A stretch of DNA of 64,000 bases from Catonia carolina. Its lineage: Eukaryota > Arthropoda > Insecta > Hemiptera > Achilidae. A program made the translations under genes and the position numbers. The stretch spans positions 47,453,553 through 47,517,552 of the forward strand of contig JAQMRL010000001.1 in assembly GCA_035578175.1 (NCBI GenBank), given 5' to 3'. Shown here piece by piece: positions 1 through 11,503 of this stretch. The notes under the pieces are model-generated. The model did no database searches. It was not told the DNA's origin and saw only the letters and a list, made by a program, of their open reading frames with translations. Numbering within the stretch: position 1 is the stretch's first letter; every line of letters begins with the position of its first letter.

Positions 1-714
1 AATGATCTCATTCGATATGTGGGCATTAAATATTTTCCAAATTTTAGACGTCTTTGTCATTTTTGGTGAAGGATATTTTTCAATAATATCCTTTTGCCAT
101 TTCGTCATCATCATCATCATCACTACTTCATTTCTTCATCGTTGGTGCTGCCATTGTTATTTTCATCATTTTCATTATTTTCATTTCGCTCTACCATAGT
201 GTGATTATGTCATCCTGGAGAAGACTCTATGGGTGTGACTCTTCCTTCCCGCCTAATAAAACTTTCATCTATTCTAAATATTGTGCTACAATGAAATCAA
301 AAAGAAGTTCCAGAAAAAATTAAAAACATGAGAATGTTTCGACAAATCAATTTTCTGTACCACAAATCAGCTGTTAAAGAGAACTGTAGCGAGTAAATGT
401 TGAAATTGATAAAAAACCAATGATTCCTCCAATTTATTTTTACGATTGAGCTCATCAACAGAACGTAATAACGTCCTTTTTTGTACACTGTTTCTTTTAA
501 TCATGTACCAATTGGCTTAATCGTTCACTCTCCTACACACTCGTACTCAATATTTCTAATCCTCTAGTAACTTAAGCATTGGTCAATTTCACTTTTTCCT
601 GAAAACATATTAAACTCTAAATTTTCTTTTAAATGAATATTTTATTCCAGATTTTAGTTTAAAATATTGTTCGTTCTCCAAATCTTTCTGCACGTTTTAA
701 AATCAACTTCTGAA
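1..714. other. AT-rich flank without a recognised gene
   Basis: No protein family, RNA gene or repeat copy is recognised here. The only clear structure is a short ATC/CAT trinucleotide run near 103-122. Open frames are short and low-complexity. Confidence 0.6.
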
Positions 715-716
715 TA

Positions 717-1662
717 CGAGGTGTGGCTATTAAATAATGAGACTGACTTTGTAAAAAAATTTAATTTTAGTTCTATACATAATCACTTATTGTCACCATC
801 AATATACACTCCTTCTCTATCCCTACAACGCTACATTCGAACTTTACATTGTTGTAAACGGTGCTAAAAGTCACTTTCTCTCGGTTCCTTCAGAACACGT
901 GCTGGTCAAAAATGTTTGAAATGAAACTCGCAGAAATGTTTTTACTGACACTTTGTACGCGATTGAAAATGAAGTAAATTTTTTGGAAACGATAATAAGA
1001 TGTGATGAAACGTGGTTTTTTACTTATGATCCGGAAACGAAGCGCCAATCGATGCACTGGAAGAGCCAAACTTCACCGAGAGCCAAAAAAAAAACTCGAA
1101 TGAGCAAGTCAAAATTTAAATCAATGATGATTGCTTGTTTTTTTATATCCATGGAACTGTGTACCTTCAATAGGTTCCTGAATGTCAAACAATTAATCAA
1201 TATTACTACCTTGGTTACTTTCTAAAATACGTCAAAGAGTAAGGAAAGAACGCCCCGAAATGTGGAAGGACAAATCATGGGTTTTCCACCAAGACAATGC
1301 GCCAGCTCATTCCGCGTTATCTGTCAAGAGGTTCCTAGCCAAGTACAGCATCTCAGTGTTAGGACATCCACCTTATTTACCAGATCTTGCACCATGTGAG
1401 TTCTACATGTTTCGTAAGATAAAATCTGCGTTAAAATAGACAAGACTTGAGTCTGCGGAAGCTGTGAAAGAGAAAGCGGCACGTGCCTCAAGGAGCTGAC
1501 AGAAGATGGCTTCCAGCACTGCTTCCAACAATGGAAAGTTCGCATGGAGCCTTGTAGGGGTAGAGAAGGAGTGTATATTGAAGGAGGCAATAAGTGATTA
1601 TGTATAAAATAAAAATATTTTTTTTTACTACGTTAGTCTCGTTATTTAATAGCCACACCTGG
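717..1662 (+). mobile_element. Rearranged mariner element with two mirrored 3' ends
   Basis: The element is bounded by TA dinucleotides (715-716 and 1663-1664). Its termini begin C-G/C-AGGTGTGGCTATTAAATAA on the left and on the reverse complement of the right. The similarity runs much deeper than normal mariner inverted repeats. About 717-905 resembles the reverse complement of about 1475-1662, including the noncoding tail and the end of the transposase coding region. Between the arms lies a degenerate catalytic domain. The normal 5' end and the helix-turn-helix coding region are missing, so this copy cannot make a transposase. Confidence 0.8.
912..1602 (+). pseudogene. mariner transposase, broken, catalytic part only
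   Basis: Mariner transposases cut and paste the element at TA sites using three aspartates. The readable part begins with NFLETII and the first catalytic block CDETWFFTYDPETK (about 989-1040), followed by SPRAKKK. The frame then breaks near 1140-1225. Downstream, another frame gives KSWVFHQDNAPAHSALSVKRFLAK with the second aspartate, then GHPPYLPDLAPCEFYMF with the third (about 1275-1415). A stop interrupts at about 1437 and the C-terminus is frameshifted. There is no N-terminal DNA-binding region. Family assignment is secure from the HQDNAPAH and PDLAPC motifs; the copy is dead. Confidence 0.85.
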
Positions 1663-1856
1663 TATTATGAAAACATATTTTAATTGACTGATAAAACATG
1701 CCTAGTGGTCACCTTGAAAGGTATAGTAACCTTGCAAAAATAGTATGTTAAATTATCTGGACGTGCCTTCTAGATATTGTATTACAAATTTAGCGTAATA
1801 GTTCGTGTATTTTATTTCATTTTAATTATTATTTTGTTTATTGTTATATTAATTTA

Positions 1857-1896
1857 ATAACAGATACTAAATGTCAATTAAAAGTGTCAAAAAAAT
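1857..1896 (+). repeat. Terminal fragment of a jockey-like 3' end
   Basis: This short stretch (taacagatactaaatgtcaa then ttaaaagtgtcaaaaa) matches, with one obvious difference, the end of the jockey-type insertion at 38039-38420. Only the extreme 3' untranslated end is visible. No target-site duplication was identified. Confidence 0.55.
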
Positions 1897-2032
1897 ATTA
1901 TTTTTTTAACCACAGAGGCCAAAGATCGATGGATATTTGACCCCTATTATTTTTTTACTTTCTTTGCTAGATCAATTTTTATTGTTTAAAGAAAATGAAC
2001 AGATTATAAAATAGCAGTAGGTTACATTAAGA

Positions 2033-2039
<7 letters not shown>

Positions 2040-2071
<32 letters not shown>
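2040..2071. repeat. (TA)n microsatellite
   Basis: An uninterrupted alternating TA run follows a short A run. It lies directly upstream of the putative LTR. Confidence 0.95.
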
Positions 2072-2075
<4 letters not shown>

Positions 2076-2091
2076 TTGTAGTCAATGGTAT

Positions 2092-2673
2092 TGTAACCCC
2101 AGTACGTGTTTCTACTAGGTTGGGGATCTGGGTGTAATAAATAATATACAGACTTCCTTAAACTTATAAGAATTATTAATTGACACAATTCATAATTATT
2201 AAACTTAACTAACAAATTACAATTAGATGATATTAATTAAATTAATTAAAAAACTTAAAACTTAAAATTAACTGTTAATGAGATCCATCCATTAAACGAT
2301 AAAACCAAATTTACCTGTCCACAACCACTTGTTACCACCCGTATGCCCATGCATTATTTACTAATTAACAACCGGTATCGTAACGTCTTTATTTCGAATG
2401 GCCCGACAATACTTTCTCTTAACAATTAAATTACTGACTTCTTTACTACAAAGGCACTAACTGATTTTATACCTCATGACTGATATTTTCTCCAAACGCA
2501 CGAGAACATTGTAGAATGAATCAGAATAAAAACAAACGTTTCTACTTGTTTTTATTTCCAAGAACTCCTATTCAAAACATTCAATTCAACGAAATTCATT
2601 ATCCTTCTTCAGCATCCTTCATATAATACGCATGTTTTTGTAGTGAACAATTTATTTCTAGAATAATGTTACA
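2092..2673 (+). mobile_element. Putative solo LTR, copy 1
   Basis: The segment starts TGTAAC and ends GTTACA, a perfect 6-bp terminal inverted repeat of the TG...CA type seen in long terminal repeats. A second diverged copy in the same orientation (about 11010-12052) ends at the same GTTACA boundary, after which the flanks differ. Shared blocks include GTGTAATAAA near 2131, ACAACCACTTGTTAC near 2320 and CTACAAAGGC near 2447. No gag-pol sequence adjoins either copy, so a solo LTR is the simplest reading. No short target duplication could be recognised. A non-LTR repeat with a fixed 3' boundary is the alternative. Confidence 0.5.
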
Positions 2674-5600
2674 ACATAAAATATAAATATTTATATTATT
2701 CAGAAAGGATTTTTTTTGTCCGCCATAGATATTAAATTGCCTTAGCGATTTATTTTATCAAGATTTTAGTTTTCCTTTAATTTTGTTTTATGTTGTAACG
2801 GATCCTAAAATTCATATTTAACTACTGAACTAACGAACCGTAAAAACAAAGTAAATAATTTTGAAAATAAATATATTTGTGTATCTTTCAATTTAATGAT
2901 GACTTTTTTTAAAAGAAAAGGTAGGTATTTTATTTTGAAAAATATAGGTACTCGGTATAAAATATTCTTAGAACATAATATATTCACTCTCACAAATCTC
3001 GTTAGGTAATTTAAGTGAAAATGTATAAATTTTGTTTGTTATAAGAAAAATAAATGGGAAATTGTAAATGCAAAAGCAGATAGAAAAAAGAAAGAAGTTA
3101 ATTGGAGACATCTTGTTATACTTTATCTCATTTTATGTTCTTCATGTATTTTAAAATGCCTTCAGCTCAAGCTTTTTTCTTTAATTTAACGTAGTCCTTC
3201 ATCATCAGCTAACTATGCAAAAGCACACAACAAATAGGTATACTTTGTTGTTTTTAGTTCGTTAACTTTTCTTTAAAGGGCTGTAGAAACGAGTAGTATA
3301 TAATTTTGAAAGAAGCTTAACAATGGTACGTAAAAACAATGACAATCAATGCTACTTAGAAATCTTTTTATATTTACTTTTGTTTTTCTTCAAAACTTAC
3401 TTAGCCTTTCTTTATCTCACATTTACAAAATGCTGTATAAGGTTATAAAAAAGTTAGATACTGAAAACTCCTTTTTATATGATTGTTATTACAGGCATAG
3501 AAAGTTTTCGTACAAACAATCGGCGCAAAAATGAAACATTCTAGAGAGATTTCTGAGTTATTTTTGGAATTTATACAAGCAGTCTAATTGGTTTAATTAG
3601 ATGTTTTCTAAGAGCAATTCTATAATTACTTAATATAATAAACGACGGAGTTTTTAAAGAAGTATAAAATGAATTTACTGAATATATATTTTATCCATGC
3701 TAAAATCCTGAAATAGAAATACATTTTAAGTTTTTTAGTGGGATAAAAGTATAAAAAATAATGTTAAATCTCTTTCCTCGTATTAATTATTGTTTTACAA
3801 AAAAGAGAACTTTCAATAAACTTTCAGGTAAATACATGCTAAAATTCTATTACTTAGATAAAATATACTATGATATTATTTTTTAATATTTTAAAGCTTA
3901 TTCTTAACTGTTCAAAATGTCATTCCAATAGTACCACAGACTAATATAATATAATATTAATACATATGTTATGTATGTATTAGTTAATGTAATACATTAT
4001 TAGTTCAGTATTAGAACTGTATTATTATAAAGTTCCAAAGATTGGGACACGTTTTGTTGCCATGCGACTGTAGCGCTCGCTGCGGCGACACACACATTAT
4101 GTCATGGTCAAATCTTATAATTTAAAAGATAAGTAGCTTTATAGGTTTATGAAGTTATCGGCTTTTTCAGTATTTAATTAGATTAAGAAGGGAAAACAAT
4201 TACATTTTTAACTTAGATATGTACTAGTTCTTGTAACTATTGTTACTCACTTTTTGGTGCGCTAGAGTGCTGTTCGCATTTTTCGCTACCAGTAGGTTTC
4301 GTCACTGTAAACAGTATAAAAGTGTGATAGAACCTTGACAGGTGATTAAGCTTTTAGTTTTAATTTTTCCTTTAAAATTTACTTCAGTCCATAGACTTTC
4401 TTAATTGGCATCAAGTAATTGACATTGCACGTTGAAATCTTTAGTTCCTTAGCCTGATTTGAATCCGCATCCTTCCGTTATATAGCCGATCTCGCCAATC
4501 AGTACTCAATGTAAAATGTTTCATGGAATTCATTTGCTCTTAATAGAAAAAATCCCAGCATTTATTCTATCTAGATTTCACAAAAACATTACAACTTCGG
4601 TAGAAACTGTCGTTCACCTTCTAGTTATTGCTAATAATTGTCAAACAGTTGGTGAATTTTTTTTATTGATGAAATTTGACTATTTAACAGAAAATATGTA
4701 TGAGAAAAATGTATTGTTATGAAAATTAAACTTCCAGTAAGGATACCGACAAAAAATAGCCTACTATTTACACAATCTGTGAGATACAAATTAACGGCCA
4801 AATAATATTGAAAGATTTTTGTGATTCAAGCTGTTTTTGTTGGCATGCTGAACTGAAATTTTTAATTTCATTTCTAACGGTAGAAATAAATAGATTGTTG
4901 TAAATGTGATTGTTTGACATGCACAGGGTACAGCTGTCAATGCTTGAGGGACTTTAGACTGAAAACATTGAATAATTTGGAGACTTGAGTTACTGGATAC
5001 GTTCTATAATTAGATAGCGATGTTCCAGTCCTGGTTTTAAAACGGTTTAATGTATTGAATAGTTGTTGTGATGCAAACTTACATTAAAGTTTTTTAATAT
5101 ACCTAAAACCAGATAGTTTACGGTGTAGCTTTAGTGTAACTAATGCATTTAAATTTTGTATGTTTTTTTTATATGTACAGTATTTTTTTATTTATACAGT
5201 TGATTTAATATAAGATTTTTTCAGCTAAATATTTTTCTTTCCCCGATTTCCTTGTGGTTCATATCACAATGACGCTGAATGATGTAAGCTGACTAATTTA
5301 TAGAAAATCACATGATATAATTAAAGGCAAATCAGTTTTTCTGTAGTTCATTTTCCATTTATCAAAATGAGAGAATTGTAGAAATTTTTAAAAACCTCGG
5401 CAACATTATTTACACATAGCAATATCAGATTAATGTACCTAGTAATACCAAATAAATCTCTAGATTAAAACGGAATTAAACTTTTTTTAAAGGTACCATT
5501 CTGAAGTAATTGGTCTGAATGAGAAAAAACAAAATGCTTTTAAGTGATTTTAAAACTTTTTTATCACCCTTCCCTTGCATTTACATTTTATTTATTTTCC

Positions 5601-8600
5601 AATTATTCGTAGTTGATTAATGAACAGAGTAAACTTTTAACATGACGTTTTATTTTTTACATTTTTTTTTATTGCTCGCTTTGATTTTTTCTATTTAAGT
5701 TTCTTCTTAAAAGTTTACAAAAGTAAATAAGTAAAGAATTAAGAGACATCGTTTTCTTTAAAACAAAAAAGAAACTAAAGGTTGTTTTTTTAAGAAAGTT
5801 TGTCTGTATATTTTTATACCGTATACTTTTACTTAGCATTCCATTCAAAGAATGGTTTTTGTTTGGTTTTTTTTAATTCAGTCTCATTTAAAATACTCCT
5901 CTGACATATCTTAAAATTTATCTTGATCAGTCTATAACATTACAATTTTTAATTAAGAGGGAAAATATTTAAATTACAAATTCGTTAATTTCATTAAGTG
6001 ACGACGATTAATTTAAATATTTTTCACTAACCATTTACACAAAAAGAACAAATTGTTATCTTTGAATAATTTACGAAAATTTAATTTGTCAGTTGTTATT
6101 CAATTTATGTTAAACCAAAATTTAAATAACTTAAAAACAAGACATTGTGCTACAAACCTACATTTTTACGCTTCAGTACAGATGAATTTTGTTGTACGTA
6201 AGGTTTTTGTAGCCCTGTATTTACACAAAATATGTTCCAAATAATTTTTTTTAACTAATTTCACCTTTAAATGTACTATATATCACAACAGAAGATTACA
6301 CAAAAACACTTAAAAATGGTGAATTTAGGGTAAACAGATACAGGATTAAGAAATAATGATGAGTTAAAAATAAGTTACCTTTATTATTGAAAAATGTATT
6401 AATAGTAATTAAGATTATTAAAATATTCCATTGAAATTATTACGAATAATTATTATTTAAATAACTATATTATATAGGTGGAATACTTACTACGAAATAC
6501 AAGTCAAGACTCGAACAGCATCCAAACATTTTAGCCATCACCTTATTAGAACAGCGACAAAATCGGGCAGTTATAACGATCTTCCAACTGACATATGTTA
6601 ACATTTTCTATGCTGTGCGTTTGTTATTTGGTTTAAATATTTTTAGTACAAACCGTTTGACTATTCGGCTATTCCTTCCATGCTTTATATTTATATTTGT
6701 TAACGAATTCACTTGAATAAGCCGTAGTAAAGACCGATAATTTTTGTATAAAACGTCCTTAACCATCGGGGACTAGCGCTAAAACAATAACATTGAGGAC
6801 TGGTGTCATTACACTTTTGCAATATCGTATAATAATGAAAATATTCCTATCAACACAAATTTCCTATTTAAATATTTTTATCTTATTATTGAAGTGATTT
6901 GATTATATACATATTTAAATAATTTTGATTTTTTGTAAAATATATTTAAAAAATACGAAAATTTCTATCAATTTTAAACTATTACATAAACATAAATTAT
7001 ATTATTAAAAAACAAAATATTACAGATTGCGAGGCATTATTTTATAAGATATTTTAGTTTCTACTACAATATTACTGCATTACGAGTATTTGTAATGTGT
7101 TTTATTTAAGAAAATCGTTCAAAAAGTATTTGACCGGCTTTTGTAGCATTTACTGACTCCAGAAGCAATAGCCACAAAAGGCATGAAGCATTTCATCCAC
7201 AGTTAAAATTCGCTAATGCTGTAACAATTTATAATATTTGACCCAAACAAGTCAAATATTTCCCTGATTGCAAATAATTTTTCTCCTCTTATCACTGGAG
7301 GAACGATCATCTAATCTGACATAGGTAGTTCAGAAGAAATAAGAATCTGTAATAGCTCATGGCAGCTCTCAATAACTGCATGCCTGTCCCATGTAATAAC
7401 ATTGTATTGTATAATGACAGGGCACGAATTATGTAGTGTAAACATATGGCACCAATGATCCAAAAGTATCACATCAGGACTGATGCCGTTGTCAATGCAC
7501 AAAACTCCTGCATGGCGCCAGTAAAACTTCTGCATCTCAGAAAATAACAATATTTTTTATGACAAGATAATACACAGTAGGAATGCGTTGAGGAATCCAC
7601 CAAGGGAATCCGACCTGATTACCTATATTTAAAAACAAAATATAAAAAAAATTACATCTGCTGCAAAAATGCAACAGCGCCAGTACCCGAAGGTTAATGG
7701 CACAATACTCCTAAAACAAGTCTATTTTTAAAAAAGTATTATATTTTTATGCACAATTTTTAATTTGTATCCGCGTAGACTAACAAAGCTAAAATTAATG
7801 TTCAAGACTGGAGAAACTTATACAACAAAACTATTAGTATAGATCAAATTTATGTGCAATCATTGTCGAATATATTAATACCTAAACTTACGTAGTTAGG
7901 TAAACACGTATCTCATTATAAGTTTTTCTCTAAGGTTACATTTGAGAAAATTTTCATATTATCACTAGTCACAAAACTCATAATTGAAAGATGATTACTT
8001 ATTCATTACGCTACTAAAATAATATTTGCCAAGACTTGGGTTTTGTGTCAATTATGGTGTAAAGCTTGTCTGACAGCTCGAGTAGACTGTACAACTAGTA
8101 GGGGATATTCTGTTTATCTGCACTCTAGAGTCCTGTTCTAAAGTGGCAGCAATTTACAAAGTTCTTTAATTTTTTTAATATTTCTATATGTTATTATCAA
8201 GTGACTAACAGTTGTTATGTCATTTCGATAGTAAGCCTATTACACCATTTTATAACGTAATGACCAGAAAAAATACTCAATGAAAACAACTAAAAAAAAA
8301 AAAATATGTTAAACAATCTCAACAATTCTATAAATACTTTACGATAACAATTTCAGAATTGAAATTTGTTTGTTGCACCTTTGTAAGTAAATATTAATAG
8401 TAGTGATGGACTAAATTCCGTAATGACGCAGAGAAAAAACTTAAAAATTGAAGATTTTGAAAAATAACTACACATATACACTAGATAGAAGTTTTATGGT
8501 ATAAGCACAATTCAGGTATAATCTAGTTGACATAATGGATCGACTTGATAATAGCGCTGAAGTGAGGAGCTTATATAATATTATATAACATTTTAGAAGA

Positions 8601-8662
8601 ATGTAGGCTAACTATGGTTAATCATTTTCATTTATATGAAGTTAAAGAATTGAACAATTAAC
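2674..8662. other. Long AT-rich stretch with no recognised gene or element
   Basis: Nearly 6 kb of A/T-dominated sequence on both strands. Open frames are short and compositionally biased. Isolated GC-richer patches occur near 4020-4110, 4250-4330 and 6530-6600, but I could not tie them to a family. The possible open frame at 7311-7550 is listed separately. Confidence 0.5.
7311..7550 (-). CDS. Unrecognised 79-aa open frame, doubtful
   Basis: The frame reads from MLFSEMQKF to ELPMSD, in a patch less AT-rich than its surroundings. Its composition is protein-like (Trp, His and Cys present, few low-complexity runs), with CHMFTLHNSCPVIIQYN as a hydrophobic core. I recognise no domain, no clear splice-site pair and no second exon. 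It could be a fragment of an old transposon or a chance frame. Confidence 0.15.
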   Translation of the reverse strand: MLFSEMQKFYWRHAGVLCIDNGISPDVILLDHWCHMFTLHNSCPVIIQYNVITWDRHAVIESCHELLQILISSELPMSD

Positions 8663-8664
8663 TA

Positions 8665-9595
8665 GGGTGATTCAAAAAGAGCGCCGGTTTTGATATATCA
8701 AATTAAGAGATTTATTTTATTGAACAACTGAAAATAAATACATCAACAAGTTCATCTTTCCTTCCGATTTTATGTATGAAAAATGATGTCATGCATGTGT
8801 CCTCCTCTACTGCGCTGGCACGCATCAACTCTGTCCATGAAATTGGATATTACTGCACGACAAGTTTCGACTTCCATTTGCCTGATAGCCCGTCGAATTT
8901 CCTCCTTCAAGTCATTGATGTTTCGGGGTTTATTGGCATACACCAATGACTTCAGATGACCCCAAAGAGGAAAGTCACAAGGCGTCAAGTCACACGACCT
9001 TGGTAGCCATTGATGGTCGGAATTACGAGAAATGATGCGATCCTGGAACCGTTCACGGAGCAACAACATTGTTTCTCGTGCAGCGTGACAGGTAGCACCA
9101 TCCTGCTGAAACCACAACTCGTCAATGTCCATTCCATCCAAATGACGCCACAAAAACTCCCTAATTTGCTGGGTTAACAGCCACACTGTCACGAACCAAC
9201 GTAACGTTCTGCTCAGTTTGGCCAGAACGACGACGTCCAGAACTTTTAAGGTCGACTGTTGAACCCGTCTCAAAAAACTTTTTCATGAGCCTGCGAACTG
9301 TTGATTCATTCGGTGCTTCATTACGTCCTAGAGTACCACGAAGTCGCCTGACAGTAGCCGCATAACTCTCTCCACTCTGGTAAAATGTTTTGACGATTAA
9401 CACTCGTTGCGCAATAGTAAACTTCTCCATGGTTAGACACAGACTGCGAGAGTACTACACTGCGAACAAGAGAAACTACAACTGAATCGTCAATCGGAAT
9501 GTTCTCCGAAATAGCAATGAGGTCAAACAATGTTGCCAACCGATAAACAAAAATTTATCAGCCGTTTAAAAACCGGCGCTCTTTTTAAATCACCC
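8665..9595 (-). mobile_element. Internally deleted mariner/IS630-type element
   Basis: The ends are inverted repeats: GGGTGATTCAAAAAGAGCGC on the left, and GGGTGATTTAAAAAGAGCGC read inward from the right, extending through CCGGTTTT. A TA precedes the left end (8663-8664); the corresponding right flank is TT, so the target duplication is unclear. Transposase sequence lies on the minus strand in two frames separated by an internal deletion. The outer ends are well preserved, so the copy could be mobilised in trans if a source element exists elsewhere in the genome. Confidence 0.85.
8770..9430 (-). pseudogene. IS630/mariner-type transposase, internal deletion
   Basis: The N-terminal part, from ATG at 9430 down to 9161, reads MEKFTIAQRVLIVKTFYQSG and continues to GRRRSGQTEQN, a helix-turn-helix region of the kind called DUF4817 in insect transposases. 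It jumps at about 9165-9175 into another frame that encodes REFLWRHLDGMDIDELWFQQ and the following DGATCH block. The sequence then runs to SCDLTPCDFPLWG and ends GGHMHDIIFHT at 8770. The linker and the first catalytic aspartate are therefore missing. In the retained part 36 residues separate the second and third catalytic aspartates, and the usual SPDLTP is SCDLTP. The C-terminus matches a complete family member. The protein is inactive. Confidence 0.85.
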
Positions 9596-9599
9596 TTTA

Positions 9600-10353
9600 T
9601 AATAAAAGCAAATCTAGTTTTATTGTCATTTGTTTGTTACCAGTTTACCCAATATACGGTAGGCTTACTACAATTTAAAATAAAAAATGAGACTTTATTT
9701 GCCATTCTTTCCGTCCTAAATGACGAAGAATGTTAACATAACAAGCCGATTACAATTAAAAATTAAACCAATTAAAATACACGGAGTTAGATACCTTCAA
9801 TCAAATAGAAGATGTATATTTTTTTTAATACGCCGTATAAATAAACAAATTAATTAATTATTGTCAAATATACTAATTAACTACACTAAAACATTGTATT
9901 TAGGGGTAAATTAAAAATTATTACTGATATTAAATTGGCTTAGTTTGTTGGCTTTCTTTACAACTCCGCGTGTAATCAATCTAAAGCAGGAAATTAAACG
10001 TAGGAAATTAAATATGTTTTTTAAATGCTGACACGAGCAATTTCCTTTCCACTAAACCACTCCCTTTCGGTCCAAATACAACTTTAGTTCTTCGCTCTCT
10101 TTTTATTGCATAACATTTTTATATTTTCTTTCTCTTCTACTATTTATAAAAACAGGACTACCAACCAAAGTCAAGTTTCTCTCGCTTACACCCCATTCTT
10201 TCTGTCTAAGCTATAGTCCGTTTATTGTAAGCTTGCTCTTAAAAATTAACAAAATATTATTTGATTAAACACTTTTGTTATTAAATCTCAGTTAAACAAC
10301 TGTTCAGAATCTTATTGTGGTTTCATAGTTTTTATTGCCATATTGATAAATAT
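9600..10353. other. AT-rich spacer
   Basis: No gene or repeat family is recognised. A pyrimidine-rich patch near 10030-10210 holds no protein-like frame that I can assign. Confidence 0.5.
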
Positions 10354-10901
10354 ACAGAGTGATTCAATAAGATGGAAACAATTTCAATAAGCTGTATTTC
10401 CTGAACTACGTGTTATATTTTAATTCTGTAAATTACATTTGAAAGAGAAAGTTTTAAATTTTAATTTACATACATGAAAGTTTATAGATGTTCAATGTGT
10501 CCTCCTCCGGCTGCACGTACAACATCTAGACGGTAACTGAACTCATCCCAAACTCTCTGACGCATGTCTTGGGTCACTGAGTTGACTGCAGCTGTGATAC
10601 GATTCCTTAGTTCATTCAAATTGGTGGGAAGAGGTGGTATGTAAACTGCACTTTTCATGAACCCCCACAAGAAAAAGCCACAGGGTGTGAGATCTGGAGA
10701 CCTCGGTGGCCAAAACTGAAGTGCAGAGTCGTCATTCGCCATATGACCTATCCATCGTTGACGTATGGATTCATTTAGGAAACGCCAAACATTGCGATGC
10801 CAATGGGGTGGAGCTCCGTCCTGCTGGAAAATGTAATCTCCTGAATCTTCATTCATTTGAGGAAATCCACCCCATTGGCATCGCAAATCGAAACCATTCA
10901 T
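10354..10901 (-). pseudogene. Truncated mariner/IS630-type transposase with 3' end
   Basis: The minus-strand frame 10901-10482 encodes the C-terminal catalytic half: DYIFQQDGAPPHWHRN, then PPRSPDLTPCGFFLWGFMKS, ending RAAGGGHIEHL. It has the second and third catalytic aspartates separated by 41 residues; a DD41D spacing has been described for the rosa group of mariner-like elements, so that placement is an inference. Downstream the element ends at a terminal-repeat-like ACAGAGTGATTCAATAAG next to TA (10352-10353). The opposite end and the N-terminus are absent. The first 10-12 codons are not transposase; they derive from an inverted duplication (see findings). Confidence 0.8.
10792..10886. 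repeat. 21-bp perfect inverted repeat at a transposon breakpoint
   Basis: Arms 10792-10812 and 10866-10886 are exact reverse complements across a 53-nt spacer. The left arm is genuine transposase coding sequence (PPHWHR on the minus strand); the right arm lies where homology to the transposase stops. The duplication therefore marks the truncation point. Confidence 0.9.
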
Positions 10902-11076
10902 TTTACTTTACAGTGATATACGCAGATTTGTATGAGTACAAATAGAAAAAAATGATAGTAGTTTTTTATGTGAAGCCCTAAATCAGAAGAGAGCAATATT
11001 ATAGCACCTAAGCCTAATTTTGTTTGTGATCTGGATGTAATAAAAAAATAAACAGACTAACTTAAAACATGTAACA

Positions 11077-11320
11077 ATTTTTTTTTTAGCTTTTATTTGT
11101 TATCGGGAACTGTAAGTTATTGACAACTACCCAATTTGATCGCTGCTTCTCGCTGTATTTTTGAAGTGTACTAGGCATGAGTTTGAACAGGGACCCCCAG
11201 TAAAATTTTTTCATGGATGGCTGTCAGCTGGTCACTATACAAAGTCACTTGCCAAAACGTGTTACTTAACAAATAATAGCAACCTTCTACTAGCTGACTG
11301 ACTGGGCTGGCCCGCAGGCC
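11077..11320 (-). mobile_element. Short retroposon of unknown family, nested
   Basis: The segment is flanked by a perfect 12-bp direct repeat AAACATGTAACA (11065-11076 and 11321-11332). A T run at its left end (11079-11087) reads as a poly(A) tail on the minus strand. On the minus strand it begins GGCCTGCGGGCCAGCCCAG and ends near AATAAAAGC-A(n). No open frame spans it and I do not recognise the body; a SINE or a 5'-truncated LINE 3' end would both fit. Confidence 0.65.
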
Positions 11321-11372
11321 AAACATGTAACATTATTAATTATTTATTTTACACAACTAATAATTACAAATT

Positions 11373-11503
11373 CTTAAGCAGACACTGGGCTACAAGCCGG
11401 AGGGCAGGAGAACACGAGGACGCCCGAAAAAGAGATGGGCAGATTTGAGAGGTTTGGAACAGGCAGAGATGCCTAATGCTTGAAAGGCAGAAGAAGAAGA
11501 AGA
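11373..11503 (+). mobile_element. 5'-truncated LINE 3' end with GAA tail
   Basis: A 131-bp insertion bounded by a perfect 13-bp duplication ATAATTACAAATT (11360-11372 and 11504-11516). It encodes the very C-terminus of a non-LTR retrotransposon ORF2, KPEGRRTRGRPKKRWADLRG then LEQAEMPNA and a stop, and ends in repeated GAA triplets. The Arg/Gly-rich RGRPKKRW signature is typical of insect endonuclease/reverse transcriptase C-termini. The clade was not assigned. Confidence 0.85.
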
